Part shown: in pieces, positions 12,332 through 24,942 of the stretch
How the letters are laid out: every line of letters starts with the position of its first letter
Position numbering within the stretch: position 1 is the first letter of the stretch
NCBI GenBank assembly: GCA_001949185.1
Contig: BDGG01000001.1
Coordinates: 4,828,629 to 4,892,628 of the forward strand
Length of the DNA stretch: 64,000 bases
Direction: 5' to 3'
From: Ramazzottius varieornatus
Lineage: Eukaryota; Tardigrada; Eutardigrada; Parachela; Ramazzottiidae
The notes under the pieces: model-generated
Databases searched by the model: none
Told to the model about the DNA's origin: nothing
What the model saw: only the letters and a program-made list of their open reading frames with translations
Program-made: the position numbers and the translations under genes

Positions 12332-13432
12332 CGAAGGAACATTCACTCGCCGACCATGTCACTCGCCGATCACGATAGAAATGATTTCACGTGATAGCTG
12401 ATACTCATGGCTCTCTACAAAGTATCAGGAAGAACAGCGAACAACCATGCCCTGGCTCCACAGAAATTCTGGAAGACATCGGTTTATTAACTGAAAATAT
12501 ATGGAAACACCATGAACTATTACCAAAAATCAGGATTTCCGACTCCTCCGTATTCACAACGAAAGGAAATCGATACAGGACAATAAGACAGGCTTATATA
12601 AACCGGTTTTATGGTACGAATTTCACAGTTGTGATAGTCAGTCACAAAGCAGTCAAAACACAAATTGCCCTCCTGAATCTTGCATGTCTTTAAAACAGGA
12701 GCATATCACGAACTGTATCGTGATCGTTGCGAGGTTCGCAACGATCACGATAGAGTGCGCTTTTCGGGAAAGCAAACTCGACAGGATCGGGGAACACATC
12801 GGGTTTTCCGTCAGAGTACCCGGACTTGTAGAAGCAATACTTCCACAGATTAGTGCAACGAGTAGAAGTAAACTATATGAAAATTAGCGACTGAAGCGTA
12901 ATACAATTTTCTGTATGAAATAACTTAAAGTTAATCATGTCAACTAGAACTGTTTTGGAGCATTCGCACTTGATATCGTCGTAAAGGCTTGAAGTTGATC
13001 TTCCAACAGATGCAGGATACTACGAGGATTAACGGGCATTGCTGCGTTACAAAGAATGCTACAGAGGATGTTTCTGTCAGACCGGAATTACCAGAGGTTA
13101 ATTCGACCGTTGGTTAACAAATTTCGTTTACCGTTTTTGCGATGACATACCATGTATGACCTGACATGATATGGCATGTGAGTCATGTTAGCATACATTT
13201 TGACTTGATTGATGAATAGCTTGATTGATTGGCCTTTACTGTACGCAGTCTCATACTCTCAATTCTATCTCTGCAATGTCGACTGCCACGCATTCGAGAA
13301 TTTCTGTGGAGCCAGGGCATGGTTATTCGCCGTTCTTCCCAATACTTTGTAGAGAGCCATGAGTCTCAGCTATCACGTGAAATCATTTCTATCGTGATCG
13401 GCGAGTGACATGGTCTGAAGGTTCCCTCGTAA
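12332..13432. mobile_element. 1.1-kb inverted-repeat element with arms of about 120 bp
   Basis: The left arm (about 12332-12475) and right arm (about 13290-13432) are close reverse complements, sharing ATCACGATAGAAATGATTTC, CTCTCTACAAAGTAT and CCATGCCCTGGCTCCACAG. The interior has no recognised gene. A perfect inner palindrome lies around 12718-12752 (CGTGATCGTTGCGA / TCGCAACGATCACG). It looks like a non-autonomous DNA transposon of the long-TIR or fold-back kind. Confidence 0.8.
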
Positions 13433-16400
13433 GACGAGGTTGAATAGGAAATCATCCATGACTTATTGAGGTAGTGATGTACTAATATGGGACAAAGACG
13501 CCTAACATGACGAAGATAAATATCGGCCGTCCACCGAACTCTTAGCAACTTGGAATTACTACGGTAAAACTTCTGCCTGAATTAATGAAATATTACTACA
13601 GGAGCACTCTTGTGAGTTTGGTTTCAAAATATATTTTAAAATTGGAGAACTCAACGGCAGATCTTACCACCCAGTATCACAACCACCCGTATCACTGTAC
13701 CCAATTGAGCCGTCACCTGAGCGAAGTCAGGTTTCCCTGGATTAACCGCCCCGATTCCGAGCCGAAAGTCACGTGACGGGGACCAAATCCGGGCACCTAG
13801 CTGTTTGTTACATTGGCTACTGCGCAGCTGCAGGCCGGAGGACAGACGGGAAAATTGTCTTATACACTATCAGTGCCCGTACTGTCTCTTGCATCCCGCA
13901 CGGCCTTTTGCTGTGAGCTTGCGGGTTAGAGTGCCACGCTGTACGCTGGGTGCATGGTGTAAGCGCATGCATCGGCAATAGCACCACTGTATGGGTGTGG
14001 GGGCATCGTTGGGATGCGGTACACTTTGTGAGGCGTGGTCGCACACCACATTACTAGCGCACACGCATTAGAATTCGGCATATCTACCGATTGTTCGAAT
14101 CAACGACAGCGTTACTCCCCCATATTAAAATTTATTAAAAATCAAATGATGGACATTTTGATAATACTAAAATATCAGACCTCAGCTCGGAACTACTCAA
14201 GTATTAGTTTCCGGTCGGTGACGCTTGACGATAACGATTACCATAAGATGGCGGTGAACATCGTCACCGTCAAAAAACGGTGTGGGGTCAACTGTGCTCG
14301 GCGAAAGCCTGCTGACGGTAAAACGATAGCTTTCGCTCCGCTCCGCTCCCGCAGACTAAAGGCCCGGTATCCGCAACGTGACGTCGTGACCTGTAGAGCC
14401 CTGTTGCGAGCGGCGGAACGGCAAAAAACAGCTGAATTTTGACGGATTTCACCCCTGTCGACTGGATTTCATTTATCTTCTGATCGAACTTTTCTCACTC
14501 TTGCTTGGCACCAGACGATAGAGAAATGAATTTCTTACATTCCGATGCCAAGATGAGCCATGGGGGAGTTGTAGGAAGCCATTGACACGCATCCAAAGTC
14601 CATGACGGTGTTTTGCTCAAATACCGTCATATGATAGCTTGACGGTAACGATAAAAGCACTCTCCGCCCATTTTTGATGACGTAGAGGAGCCATCGTCAT
14701 CGTTTGGTTACCTTCGAGCCCGTCCGACCAGACACTGTTAATATCGGGTTCCGCCGTTCCGGTGCCCATTTCTGTTCACTAAATATTACCAAATGTAGTA
14801 GATGCTGAAACCATCTGGGTTTTGTCAAATAAAAAACGGATTTTTCAAAGTTTTCCAAATTGTACAGGAGACGTATTTCTGGATTTTGCGTTCATGTGTC
14901 CAACTGAAGGTACTGGTGTAGGTTGAACTGGTCTAGTGGAAAAAGTCATGGAAGGAAGAAAATTGGGGTCCAGTATTCTACTACTTCATAGACTTCACGT
15001 ATGACGTCATCCATCACGTAAAGCATCTCCTAAGAGACGGGTAGGAACAGCTGTTTGCACTGGGTTGAACTTGACGCCTGCAACGACGTCCTGTGTGAAT
15101 TCTGCGATGTCCTACATGGTAGGTAGAACTAACCATTGTAAAATACCACAGAGGTGGAAATTCTCTGAAAATGTATTTCTTCAAATCCAATCATGTCGTT
15201 TCGTGACGGTTGGTACCATTCGAAAGCCCGAAATTGTCTCTACAGTCCTCCGTTAAGAAAGCAAGAATCGGAATTATCGCGAAAAATCTGTCTTCTCTTT
15301 GACAAAACCCATCACGTTAGAACATCACTACATCGAGAACAGTCATGCATCCAATATCTGGCAGACGAAAATACAGTGCGGCCGCACTAACTTTGTATAT
15401 TTTCAGAGTCGTCTGAAAATCAATGCTACGTTTCACTCACTAACTTTCTGTCCACAAGTGATACCCCTCTTTTTCATCTGCAGTGTTCAAAGAGAAGTTT
15501 GCATGTATAGCTTCTATTAGAGAACAGAGGACGCATTTGTGAGGTGCGGCTAGTGATCCGAGCACCTTGCAAATTTTTTGAACAACTTAAATTCTAGGAA
15601 CCCTTAAAGTGACCGATCCCAAAAGAAACTTCGCTCACTTAATGTTAGTTTTGATGCCTAGATTTCGCATAAGCAGTTTTATCGGAAAAGTGAAAACGAG
15701 CTCGTGAGAAACAGTTTTGGAAGATACCTGGAAAATTCGGTTCATGCGGCACTTTCGCGCTTCAGGCGTGACGTTTTTTGGTCGTAATTCGGAGTGCGGT
15801 AGTCGCACCCCGGATGTTCTGGGTTTTGTCGAAAGAAAGGAGTCTGGGCTATCACGTAAAAATAAAGATCAACGATGAAAAGGGCTGGGCAAGTCAGACG
15901 GAATTTTAGCCTAGCTGTAGAACATAAGGAAAACGAATATGCTCACCGCAGCTGGTCCAGCGTAGAGACGTCAGCACCCCGTTGCTTTCATCCGAATACC
16001 ATCTTTGACAATCCAGTAGCTTCGTAGCCCCTTTCATGATCCAGAACAACGCAGAACAGGCAAAAGACAGATTTGGGCAATGAAGGAGATCAAAACTACC
16101 GCATCGACAATCGAACTAAAAATTCATCAATTATAAATGCCGTGGCGAACACAATTAAATTTGAAACGCGGGTTCCCAAGAAAAACGAATTTATCAAAGT
16201 CGGGCCATGCGGCCAGAGCGCACCACACAGCATAATGTGTAGGACGCCATAGCGACCTGCGTGTAGGAGCTTTAGGGGCAGTTGTGTATTTGTTCTATGA
16301 GTAGACGCGCACAGCGGTCGAACTCGCTTGCTTAGATGCACCAGTAAACTCGGAGAATAATCAGTTGACTGTCGGCAAATCCGCTTCTTTTCGGACGACC

Positions 16401-18030
16401 TGCGTCAGGACTATCAAACGAATTCAATACTTGGATTTTCAATAGGGATGGGCTCTTCAAACCACTAGCGTTTAGATTTTTAAAACAATCTACGGCTCAT
16501 CGCACCACCACCCCTAATTCTATCTTGGTTGATGGTGAACGAGACCCCACCGAGAATTCACTACAGTAAGCAGTTGCTGTTGCTGCTTGAAAAGATGGAA
16601 TAGTATGTGAAAGTAGCACGCCCATGGAGTTCAACAGCGAGTTGGGTAACGAAGAAATCACACAGTAGAAGTGCCACCTTCATACACACACACACGAACG
16701 AACGAATTACTCGACGCAGCGGTAATTTCCTGCCACACAAGACATTTTCGTGACGATTTTCGTGACGATCGGCAATCCGAACTCTTACATGTAAAGTTTA
16801 ATGAGTGCAACGTAGGTGCAACAATCTAGCTTCGGTTCGACTCATAACGTCAGAGCCCAGATTGCCATTCCACAACTTTTCCACAACTTCCGCCACGTCC
16901 ATCACGCAGCGGTACCGCTGACTCAATAACAATGATCTTCGAGACGAACCTGCGATCGACATTGGGCTTTGAGCCCTGTGTCTCCGGTTTCCATTGCGAA
17001 AACACGCCACAGCCTCGTCCGGTATGACGAAGATAAAGTTGTCCTGGTAGCTGGAGGAAACTCGCGCGGCACTCTTCTTGTTAAAACTCTCGATCACCCA
17101 GTTACTTTGCCCAGAGACTTCGCCCAGAGAAGGATGCCTTTGTGATGGTTCTTAGTAGCACGATGTCCTTGGCGATTGCTAGCGCGGAGAACGCGCAGGT
17201 TAAGCCGTTTGCCTGTCGTTTTCAACGCTCAGCAGTTACGTCAAAGAGCTCCTTTCAGACCTCCGCCTCTGTTCTGGAAGTCCGGTGACGGTAGTCACAA
17301 GAAACATCACATTCGCTGTGGTGGTCAACCTGTGATTTACTAGCTAAACTCACTACGCTTTATGTAATTAAAAATTTGATTGTAAGTGGTGAGAGGAGCC
17401 CATCGGTGGTGTATCAATCGAAAGCGGTGGTGAGAAGAGTACCTCTTTTTGTTCTTCTGAATAAACCAATGGTCGTAATCGACCATTCCGGTTATTTTTG
17501 GACACATCTTGAAAGCCTTCAAAGGCTGTATCCCGTAGACATTTTGAGGGCCACGTTCAGTTTTCCCGAACCGAGGCTCGGAAGGGTTGCAATTTGTTTT
17601 GGACTACCTTTAATTGAACACCATGCGCTGTGAAAACTGTCCCTCGGCAAAACTGTGAAAATAAGTGTTGGGTGGTATCTCATAGTTCTTTGGTATTTTC
17701 CTGATTGCTAGTTTTCGATTCATTAATATTTTCGGTGAGGCAGGTCAGTTGTTGGCAGCGTGAAAGCACGGAAATGACTCTTCTGAAGGCTCGTTCCCTT
17801 TGCCGATTTTAGTATATCTGGTTCGGCTGCTCCTCGGTATATATGCGTCAAGCTCTTATTACCTGATAACTGCCTTCAAAGAGGCTAAACATCACACCAT
17901 CGCAGATGCGGTTGCTACACATATGATAGCTTGGTATAAAAGAATGAATACCAAAGTTTTGGGTGTTGCACAATGCACATACAACAGTCGACTCAAGGTA
18001 TAATGCTCACTGTTCAGAGATCAAACTTGA
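13433..18030. other. no recognisable gene
   Basis: Short frames only. A minus frame at 16798-17097 and a plus frame at 14035-14442 show no domain. A short CA/GAAC simple repeat lies near 16681-16706. CGGTGACG / CGTCACCG motifs cluster at about 14210-14270 and TGACGGT recurs at 14600-14650, suggesting a decayed inverted repeat. Confidence 0.45.
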
Positions 18031-18286
18031 CTTGACTTGACCAAAGTTTGGTTGGAGCCAATGGCAACATCTACAATAGCCATGGCTAGTTAGACACATG
18101 TAGTAGCCAAAAGGTCACTTTGGCTACTTTTCTTATCAATACTATAAGAGTGGCCAGTTGGCCACTAACCATTGGCTAATTACGTAAAAAGGTAGCCCAA
18201 ATGACCTTTTGGCTACTCTCGCAAGTATCTATGGCTACTTCAAATGTAGCCGTTGGCTCGCGCCAAACTCTGGTTAAGTGAAGTCC
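18031..18286. repeat. palindromic MITE rich in GTAGCC / GGCTAC
   Basis: The left end (TTGACTTGACCAAAGTTTGG) and the right end (CCAAACTCTGGTTAAGTGAA) are inverted copies. The interior repeats AGCCAAAAGGTC and GACCTTTTGGCT and many GGCTAC/GTAGCC words in opposite orientation, so the whole 255 bp can fold into one hairpin. Non-coding. Confidence 0.8.
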
Positions 18287-19724
18287 AGACGAAACTATGC
18301 TTGCCTGAATAATAGGATGATTTCCAGTTCCGAAAGCTTCCCACTACGACAAGAAAAGTACAAAATTTAATATTAAAAAACAAAAAATTCAAAGCCTGGA
18401 TATTTACTATGCAAGCAGGTGTTTGCATTAGCTGAAAACTCGGAAGCGGCTGTAACAGCTGGTTGTGGCAGCTAGATACACAATGAGCTAACAGGCAGAT
18501 TCGATTAAACATATGTCAGATAGCCATAACAAAGTTCGAAATTGGGGTGCGATAGACTTTCCGCGTTATATGTATCGGCGCTGTCCAGATAATCTCCCGC
18601 TTGTGCAGCGTTATATCTGTTAAATTTCTGCTGAGTTATAGTTCTGAAACAAATGTTCATCAAAAGCGGTTCGGTAACAGCTCTTCATATCGAGGCGGAC
18701 GATATGTTTGTGTAGTAAATTTATTTCGCCTCTCACTCGTTACGTTAAATCATAACATCCTAATCGTTGACAGTACACGCGCCTGACTGATGTCTGCACG
18801 AAAGTTTCGCTCACCGGTTTTCGGTTCTCCACAAGCTGCATTATATTGATTAGATCCGACCAGGTTCATTCGGGAAAGTCTCGATCAGGCTTATATTGAG
18901 ACACAGGGTAGGCGCGTGTACACCTGGTCAACAAATATTTCCAGTGTCGAAAGCCAATCTTCCATTGGTCGTCGTGACTGGAAACATTTCAGGATCTCTT
19001 GTCTGAATGAGATGGATCTTTGAACAAGTCCTGGCTGAACAGGGACGTGAAATGGCTAAAGCCACATTGGCTCCTTGTTATTTTAGTCCAGACTGTCAGA
19101 GTTTTCAGCAGACGGCAAAGCAGGGATCGGGCTCGAAAGACTTACGTCTTAGTCCAAGCCCGAAGACAAATGTATCCTTATCTAGCGCTTGCGGGCCGGG
19201 TGAAGGCGGTGGTAACGCGTAGGAGTACTGCACAGATATGATATTCAAGAGAAATACATATGTCTTCAAGTTCCAAACAGTTCCGCAGTGTCGCTGATTT
19301 TTGGATGGTCTCTGGTTGGGAATATGACGAACACTGCACATTGCAAAGGACGAACAAGAACGATTGTAATAGACCAGTGCGCGATATGAGGCTGGTCTCG
19401 TGTGTATGGTTAGGCTTCACACTGAAACCTGTAGCTATGCAATAGCTGCAGCCGGCAGTATTAAAAACGCGCTACATGTATTTAGTTTCGGCTTCGTTGT
19501 CCCGTGACATGCAATGATCGTTTCCTCAGTTCAGATCACAGAATGACATAGACGACCAATGAGTTTACCTGGAACCCAAATCATTCTCTGAAGTGTTCAT
19601 GCTGCATCCGAGGCTCTCATAAAGCTTTCATTGTACGTCACAAAAACAGTATCACCGTCGCACGGTTGTTCTTACAGTACTCGTACGGCAGTGTCTGACA
19701 GGTGATTAAACGCACTGTTTTGTG
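18287..19724. other. no recognisable gene
   Basis: Short overlapping open frames around 19007-19420 on both strands lack recognisable domains. Confidence 0.5.
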
Positions 19725-20265
19725 CCCTGAATGTTTAATACTTCGGGTCTGGGCGGCCATCGCCGCCATAAGTCGTTTTCCTGTTTGACAAGTATTTCTG
19801 TCAGTTCCAACCTTTGCTTTGTATAGTGTCACGCATTGTATGATACGGGGGCCTCGCAGAGTCGAGTTCAGTGGCTAATCTTCCCCGTTCGCCACATTTG
19901 TTTGATATTATGTAGAATTGCTGAAAATTCTCAGTTTTTGGCGAATTTGGCGAATGAAGGAACAGGAGTCGAGCGCAGGTGTGCAGTGAACATCAGAACA
20001 TGACGACACGCACATCAAAACAGCGGTTCCGACACCGTTTGACTTGATTAGATGCACTCGATCGCTGAACAACTACAAGACTGTTTGGTTGACGAAAATT
20101 TGCACAGCGTGCATTCAGCCGGTAAAGAGGCTGAACAAAGTAGTCGAATTGAGCCAATCGCAGATTTATTCAGGAAATGGATAATTTCCAGCAACTCTTA
20201 TATCGTGTCACGATATCAAAAAAAATGTCGTCTTCAAACTTGGCCAAACTACTTGTCATGCTATG

Positions 20266-20647
20266 TACCATTGCGTTCACGAACGTGAGGACATGGCAAA
20301 TCGCTCAATCAAAATAAAGGCGGGGTTCGGTGCGGGATCGCAATCAAGAGACTTGATTGACTTTATTGGAAAGCACTCTCTGAAATCTAGATCACCCCAT
20401 CACTCACCCTGTAGCCTCGACTCATACCAAACTCTATCACAGAACACAATGACAGATGAAGCTACGAAAATCACAGAAGAGATCACAGAAAGGCTGCCGG
20501 TGTCCCTAAGGAACACCTGTTACGCCCGAAACAGCTAACTGAACCGGAAACGTTGATCAAGGCTTTTGATTGCCGTAGCGTCATGCCATACAGTCGGTTT
20601 TGATTGTTTGATTTGCCATGTCCTCACGTTCGTAAACGCAATGGTGC
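20266..20647. mobile_element. Tc1/mariner-like MITE, about 380 bp
   Basis: The ends TACCATTGCGTTCACGAACG and CGTTCGTAAACGCAATGGTG are inverted repeats continuing through GAGGACATGGCAAATC and TCAATC. The terminal design (TACCATTGC, then TGGCAAATC, then TCAATC, then GGCGGGG) matches the termini of the Tc1 element at 40471-41958, so this is probably a non-autonomous relative. No transposase. Confidence 0.65.
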
Positions 20648-21104
20648 ACACTTTGGGCAAAACGCTGTTAATGATAGAAAGACGAAGGTTGTAAGGATGC
20701 CCATTCCGCCTGAGTTGCTTCCTGGAACGGAGTTCGGAAAGGAATTGCTAATTTCCCTGTTTTCCTATTTTCCGTTTCCTAGAACGGTTCAATCAAAAAT
20801 CGGAATTTCAATGCGGCAGTTCAAGAAGTGAAAAACCAGTCGGGAGCTCGGTTTAGGCACGTCTACAGTCACGGTCATGGGTCAGCGTCACCCCCTAGTC
20901 TTCAGTTGCTTCCTTGTATCTCATGATCCCGTCGGGCGATCTCGACGATTCAAACGGTACTGCTTAGAGCACACTTTGAGTTTCCTGATCTGATCACGTG
21001 ACAGGAGGTTCACCTGCTCGATCAATGAGCCGGTACGCATGCGTGGTTTGGACCAGGAAATGCGGCACATTTTTAACCGCGTATCTCCTGTCACGTGATA
21101 GACT

Positions 21105-21525
21105 CACGGGAAAAGCTTAACGGCCAAACTGTAGCCCGAACGTTGTTGTATAGGCTGTGGTGAACAACATCTCTCAGAAAAAGTTCTTACGAGATTTTTC
21201 TATATGGGTACTACAGCCCACTTTGCAGCGTTTTTTATGAATCAAGACTTTTAATTTGGATATGTTCCTTCACGCTCATCCGCTTTCTCCCAAACACATA
21301 TCCATAAATACCAAAGCGTTAGCTCTATCGACTAAACGTGGATTTTCGGCATAGAATCAACAGATAAGGAAGAACGAAAATGATCCATTTGATTTGTACA
21401 GAAAGGTGGGCTGTAGTACCTATATGAAAAAGGGTACTTTTCTCAGAGATCTCTTTCACCACGGTCTATATAACAGCGTTCGGGCTACATTTTGGCCGTT
21501 CAGCTTTTCCCGTGGGTCTGTTACC
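21105..21525. repeat. 420-bp inverted-repeat element
   Basis: Arms of about 115 bp (21108-21222 and 21401-21521) share GGGAAAAGCT, AACGGCCAAA, TGTAGCCCGAACG and GTACTACAGCCCAC on opposite strands. Just outside to the left, TATCACGTGACAGGAG-type sequence occurs as an inverted pair (20990 and 21095). Confidence 0.75.
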
Positions 21526-22195
21526 AGTTACAATGACAACGTGCGCGACTTTGAGATCATTTTTGTCGAGTTTGTTTGCTCTGCTTCTATTTAGTGAGCA
21601 AAAACGACACTAAAACTCGACCGACTGGCGCAAGAAACGGGAATCCCGCTGTGCAAAATTAGATTTTGATAAACGGAATTCCGCCCGATCCTTTGTTCCG
21701 ATTCGGAATTCCAGCGTTCCAAATCGGGCTCAGCGGGAACGGAGCGGAATCCCTATTTCCCAGGCGGAATTAGAAATGGAACGGAAAACCGAATGCGCAT
21801 CCTTAGAAGGTTGTGACTCACTCCTACGTACCCACGGACGACGTGCACCTGCATACCTAACCTGCCTAAATTGCATGGCATCTAATTTGAGGAAGGTGGT
21901 ACATTACCAAATTGCTTGCAGCCTTCGCCGAAAGTGTTTACATATCATGGCACGTAGTTTGGCCGAATTTGAAGACCTCATTTGTTTGATATCATGTCAC
22001 GATATCAAACAAATGTGGGCAACGGGGAAGATCTAGCCTCCGAACTCGACTCTGCAAGCCCTCCGTGGCTCCGTATCATACAAGGCGTGACACTAAATGT
22101 TGGAAAATGTTGGAGTGTTGCAACCTGACAGAAATACCTGTCATACAGGAAAACATCTTATGGCGCCGATGGCCGCCCATATTCGGGATTAATTA

Positions 22196-22640
22196 AAGTC
22201 TGGCCCTGACGTCACGAGCAGTGCTGAGAAAAAATCCGTTAGGCTGGCAGTTTAGTGAACCCCTTGGCACAACGCATTGGCACAACGCATTGACATGTGT
22301 TTGTTGTCGACCAGTGACCGACTGGATTTGCAACTTCCTTACGCACAGTAAACTCGTAGTCAAAACAGTCGCTTCATGTGTATTCGGCTCGCTCATCACT
22401 TTCACAATACTACTGAACTTCTGGTGACGCACATGAGGACCTTTGATTAACGTCAGTCGACCTTCGAACCAGGGAAAGGTTTCGAGACGACTGGCGTTCC
22501 ATCTCTTTTCCATTACCACCTCAGAGTTTAGTGTTGTAGGGGAGGGATGGTCATTCAACCTGTCAATTAACGTTTCTTGCATAACATCGGGGGCGAAGAT
22601 ACTCAAACAACCTAACGAGGAAACGAGGAAAGCCCTCGCT
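22196..22640. other. no recognisable gene
   Basis: A minus open frame (22193-22606) without recognisable domain. A short tandem of GGCACAACGCATT occurs near 22266-22292. Confidence 0.45.
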
Positions 22641-22814
22641 CCAGTCTCATTTCAAAAACTGAAACGGCAGAAAGGTAGAGAAGAGTTTCTCTATACGTCA
22701 CTTCCGCTTCCTGCTATATCTTCCAGAATTCACTTCTGTCAGCCTAGCCTGCCTCAATCAACAGAAAACTCTGCTCTACATTTCTGCCGTTTCAGTTTGT
22801 TGAAATAAGACTGG
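22641..22814. repeat. 174-bp hairpin MITE
   Basis: CCAGTCTCATTTCAAAAACT at the left and AGTTTGTTGAAATAAGACTG at the right are inverted copies, followed inward by GAAACGGCAGAAA and TTTCTGCCGTTTC. Arms are roughly 50 bp; no coding content. Confidence 0.85.
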
Positions 22815-23163
22815 ATCGATGGCAAAATCCCTCGTGAGCGTCAGTTCACAACGTTTCCACTGCTAAGTTCTGATTTTCATGGATGTTAACTTAAATTGTT
22901 GCCAAACAGCCAGAGATCGAGTGCCTTAAAGGCCTGCCTTTGCAGACATATAGTAACAATCTAGACAAGCTGCTCCACTCGTCTTCCTCCAGCTACGGTC
23001 AAGGCACAGCTACCGACATGGACATCCCTGATCACGAGCTTTATCGTGATGTACACTATATCAAAAAAGCATCCTTTCTGGGGGTCACGTGGTATTACAG
23101 CATCGAACGTAGGTAACTAATAACACGCCACCAGAACGGGTAAATTCCGACACTGTATATTGA

Positions 23164-23636
23164 TTTCGGCGGCCCAATTTCCGGACCATTTTTTGTCTCC
23201 AAAGAACCCTCCTCGACACGAAGTCTGAGAGAATATTCGGAGGCATCGAATGGTTGCTTTACCGTACCACGCCGTGGCTCAAAGTCTCACAAAACTGTTC
23301 GCTCTTTTGAGAAGATTTTCCAGGAAACTTCAGGTGTGGTTAACAGCCGGAACACCCCAGCCCGGGGGTTGACGTCAAAACGTCTACCCACATGTTTTCG
23401 TGCTGCATGACGTCGAAACTTCTTTAGCTAAAGATTCGAGCCCCTTCACACTTTCCCGATGCAGCCATCTGACCGCTGGTCAGAAATCAGATCTGACTTC
23501 AGATTCGTGTTCCTCGATGTCTGTTTCGTGTTACCTCATCAGCAGTTAGAAAAAGCCCCTGGGGTGCCAAAACTTCAAAACCGTTTCCTGAAAAATCGTG
23601 TTATTAGTCAATGTTCCGGAAATTGGGCTGCCGAAA
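23164..23636. mobile_element. 473-bp TIR element, family shared with 54809-55223
   Basis: It begins TTTCGGCGGCCCAATTTCC and ends GGAAATTGGGCTGCCGAAA, which are inverted repeats. The interior is about 80% alike by eye to 54809-55223: both contain GTGGCTCAAAGTCTCACAAA, CAGGAAACTTCAGG and ATTCGTGTTCCTCGATGTCT in the same order. It has no recognisable gene. Confidence 0.85.
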
Positions 23637-23846
23637 CCCATATGCACCTAGTGCGGGTAGTTCGGTGATTGGCAGCGCTGCAAGTCGTTTCAGTCGGTTG
23701 CGAAGTAACGTTGACCATCATAGGCATGGCAGAAAACCCTCGACCAGCAAGTAGTTGAAAGTGTTGAAAGATCGCCATATACAGCTTGACTTTGAGCTGA
23801 AATCTGCAAGTGTGAGCTGCAAAGAAAGCTATCTTTAGGAAGGAAG

Positions 23847-24471
23847 ATGACAAGGAAAACAGCTTCTCTTTCTTGGTGCACCTTCAGTGTGGTATTACTT
23901 TACTTCATCATTACCAGAAATCAGACTGCTGGTGATTTTAACAGTCGTAAGTTGTCAAACTTCTCGTCTGAAAAATGCGCGCAGTACCCTAAGGAACGAG
24001 TATCTTCTGACGCAGGGATGTGGGCCATGCAGCCTTGCTACTCTTGTACTGACAACGATGTCAATTGTGACCTTAACCAACCTGAGGTTCTTGAGCTGGC
24101 AAATTACACCCAGAAATGCACATTTGGTGCAAAACCCGTCTGTTACACTCGAACAATCTTCGATAACTCGTCACGGCCGTTCCATGGCAGTAAGTTGCAA
24201 CGTTGTAATGTTAGTTGCGTCAAATTCTGATGCTCATATTGTTGCAGATTTTAAATTCGAGCGAAATTGTGGCTACCCTGACTTCTTGGGACCGTATGCG
24301 TTGCAAGAGCCGATGCCGGGATGCATTGTGGTTGCCGGAACCGACGATATGCCCAAGCATATTCAATGCGTGTGTGATGAACCAAAATGCAATTTTGAAT
24401 CCCCCCAAAATCCAGCAGATTATTTAGGGCAGGCCCCTATTCAACCTTTTTCGGTGGATAATTCAGTCTAG
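23847..24471 (+). CDS. secreted Ly6/three-finger-like protein, two exons
   Basis: Exon 1 runs 23847-24189 and exon 2 24248-24471. The donor GGCA|GTAAGT and acceptor GTTGCAG join in phase to give about 188 residues. The N-terminus (MTRKTASLSWCTFSVVLLYF) is a signal peptide. The mature part is cysteine rich: CYSCTDNDVNC, then QKC, PVCYTR, RNCGYP, PGC and finally CVCDEPKCN. The CYxC start and CxC-x4-CN end are the Ly6/uPAR/three-finger pattern. The last residues are not hydrophobic, so I see no GPI anchor and infer a secreted protein. Members of this fold often bind receptors or ion channels, but the partner cannot be predicted here. Both flanks are repeat-rich and no neighbouring gene suggests a role. 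Confidence 0.72.
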
Positions 24472-24942
24472 CATCCCTGTAAATCCTGGCAGTGTCAAAA
24501 ACACATTAAGCGTGCCGAAACGTCACATCTCGAAAGCCAATCAAAAACTGAGATTAAAAAGCCGGCCTATAACCTACCGTGTACAACTCAAGTTGAATCA
24601 AGCTGCGCTCGTAAATGAAGCGTACGTACGACTACGTAAGTGGATTGATTGGTATTGATGGTGCCCTCAGCGGCAACAGCTGAGATTCATTACAGTAGAA
24701 GCTGTTGTGATTTATATACGTCATTCGATGGTTCTCCACAGCAGAAATATACGTCACAAGGCTGACTTCTAGCTGTGACGTCAGCGTTTCGCCATCAGTT
24801 GAGCCAGCTGATTGATTAATTTGTGCCTTCACCGGCAGGACTTACCGATAATCTTCATCCAATCCAAGACCTCATCTCGCAGTCAGTCTGTGCCATATCT
24901 GCCCTTCCTTGGTATCAAAACGATTTTAGAACCTTGTGCTGT
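24472..24942. other. no recognisable gene
   Basis: Downstream flank of the Ly6-like gene. TATACGTCA words recur in direct and inverted orientation near 24715-24760 and CAGCTG words near 24672-24810, suggesting a decayed inverted repeat. Confidence 0.4.

Larger units (their letters stand above)
19725..22195. mobile_element. nested inverted-repeat island, outer arms of about 200 bp
   Basis: The outer left arm (about 19725-19915) and right arm (about 21985-22195) are reverse complements with modest divergence. Shared blocks include GGGCGGCCATCG, GTTTTCCTGT, TTGTATGATACGG and CACATTTGTTTGATAT. The 2.1-kb interior holds two further inverted-repeat elements (20266-20647 and 21105-21525) and a CGGAATTCCG-rich palindromic stretch near 21660-21770. 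No transposase gene is recognisable. It may be one fold-back element that collected others, or two facing copies of a repeat. Confidence 0.7.

Noticed and set aside
16798-17097. 99-residue minus frame considered as a transposase fragment
   Set aside because: No catalytic or helix-turn-helix motif and no terminal repeats around it.
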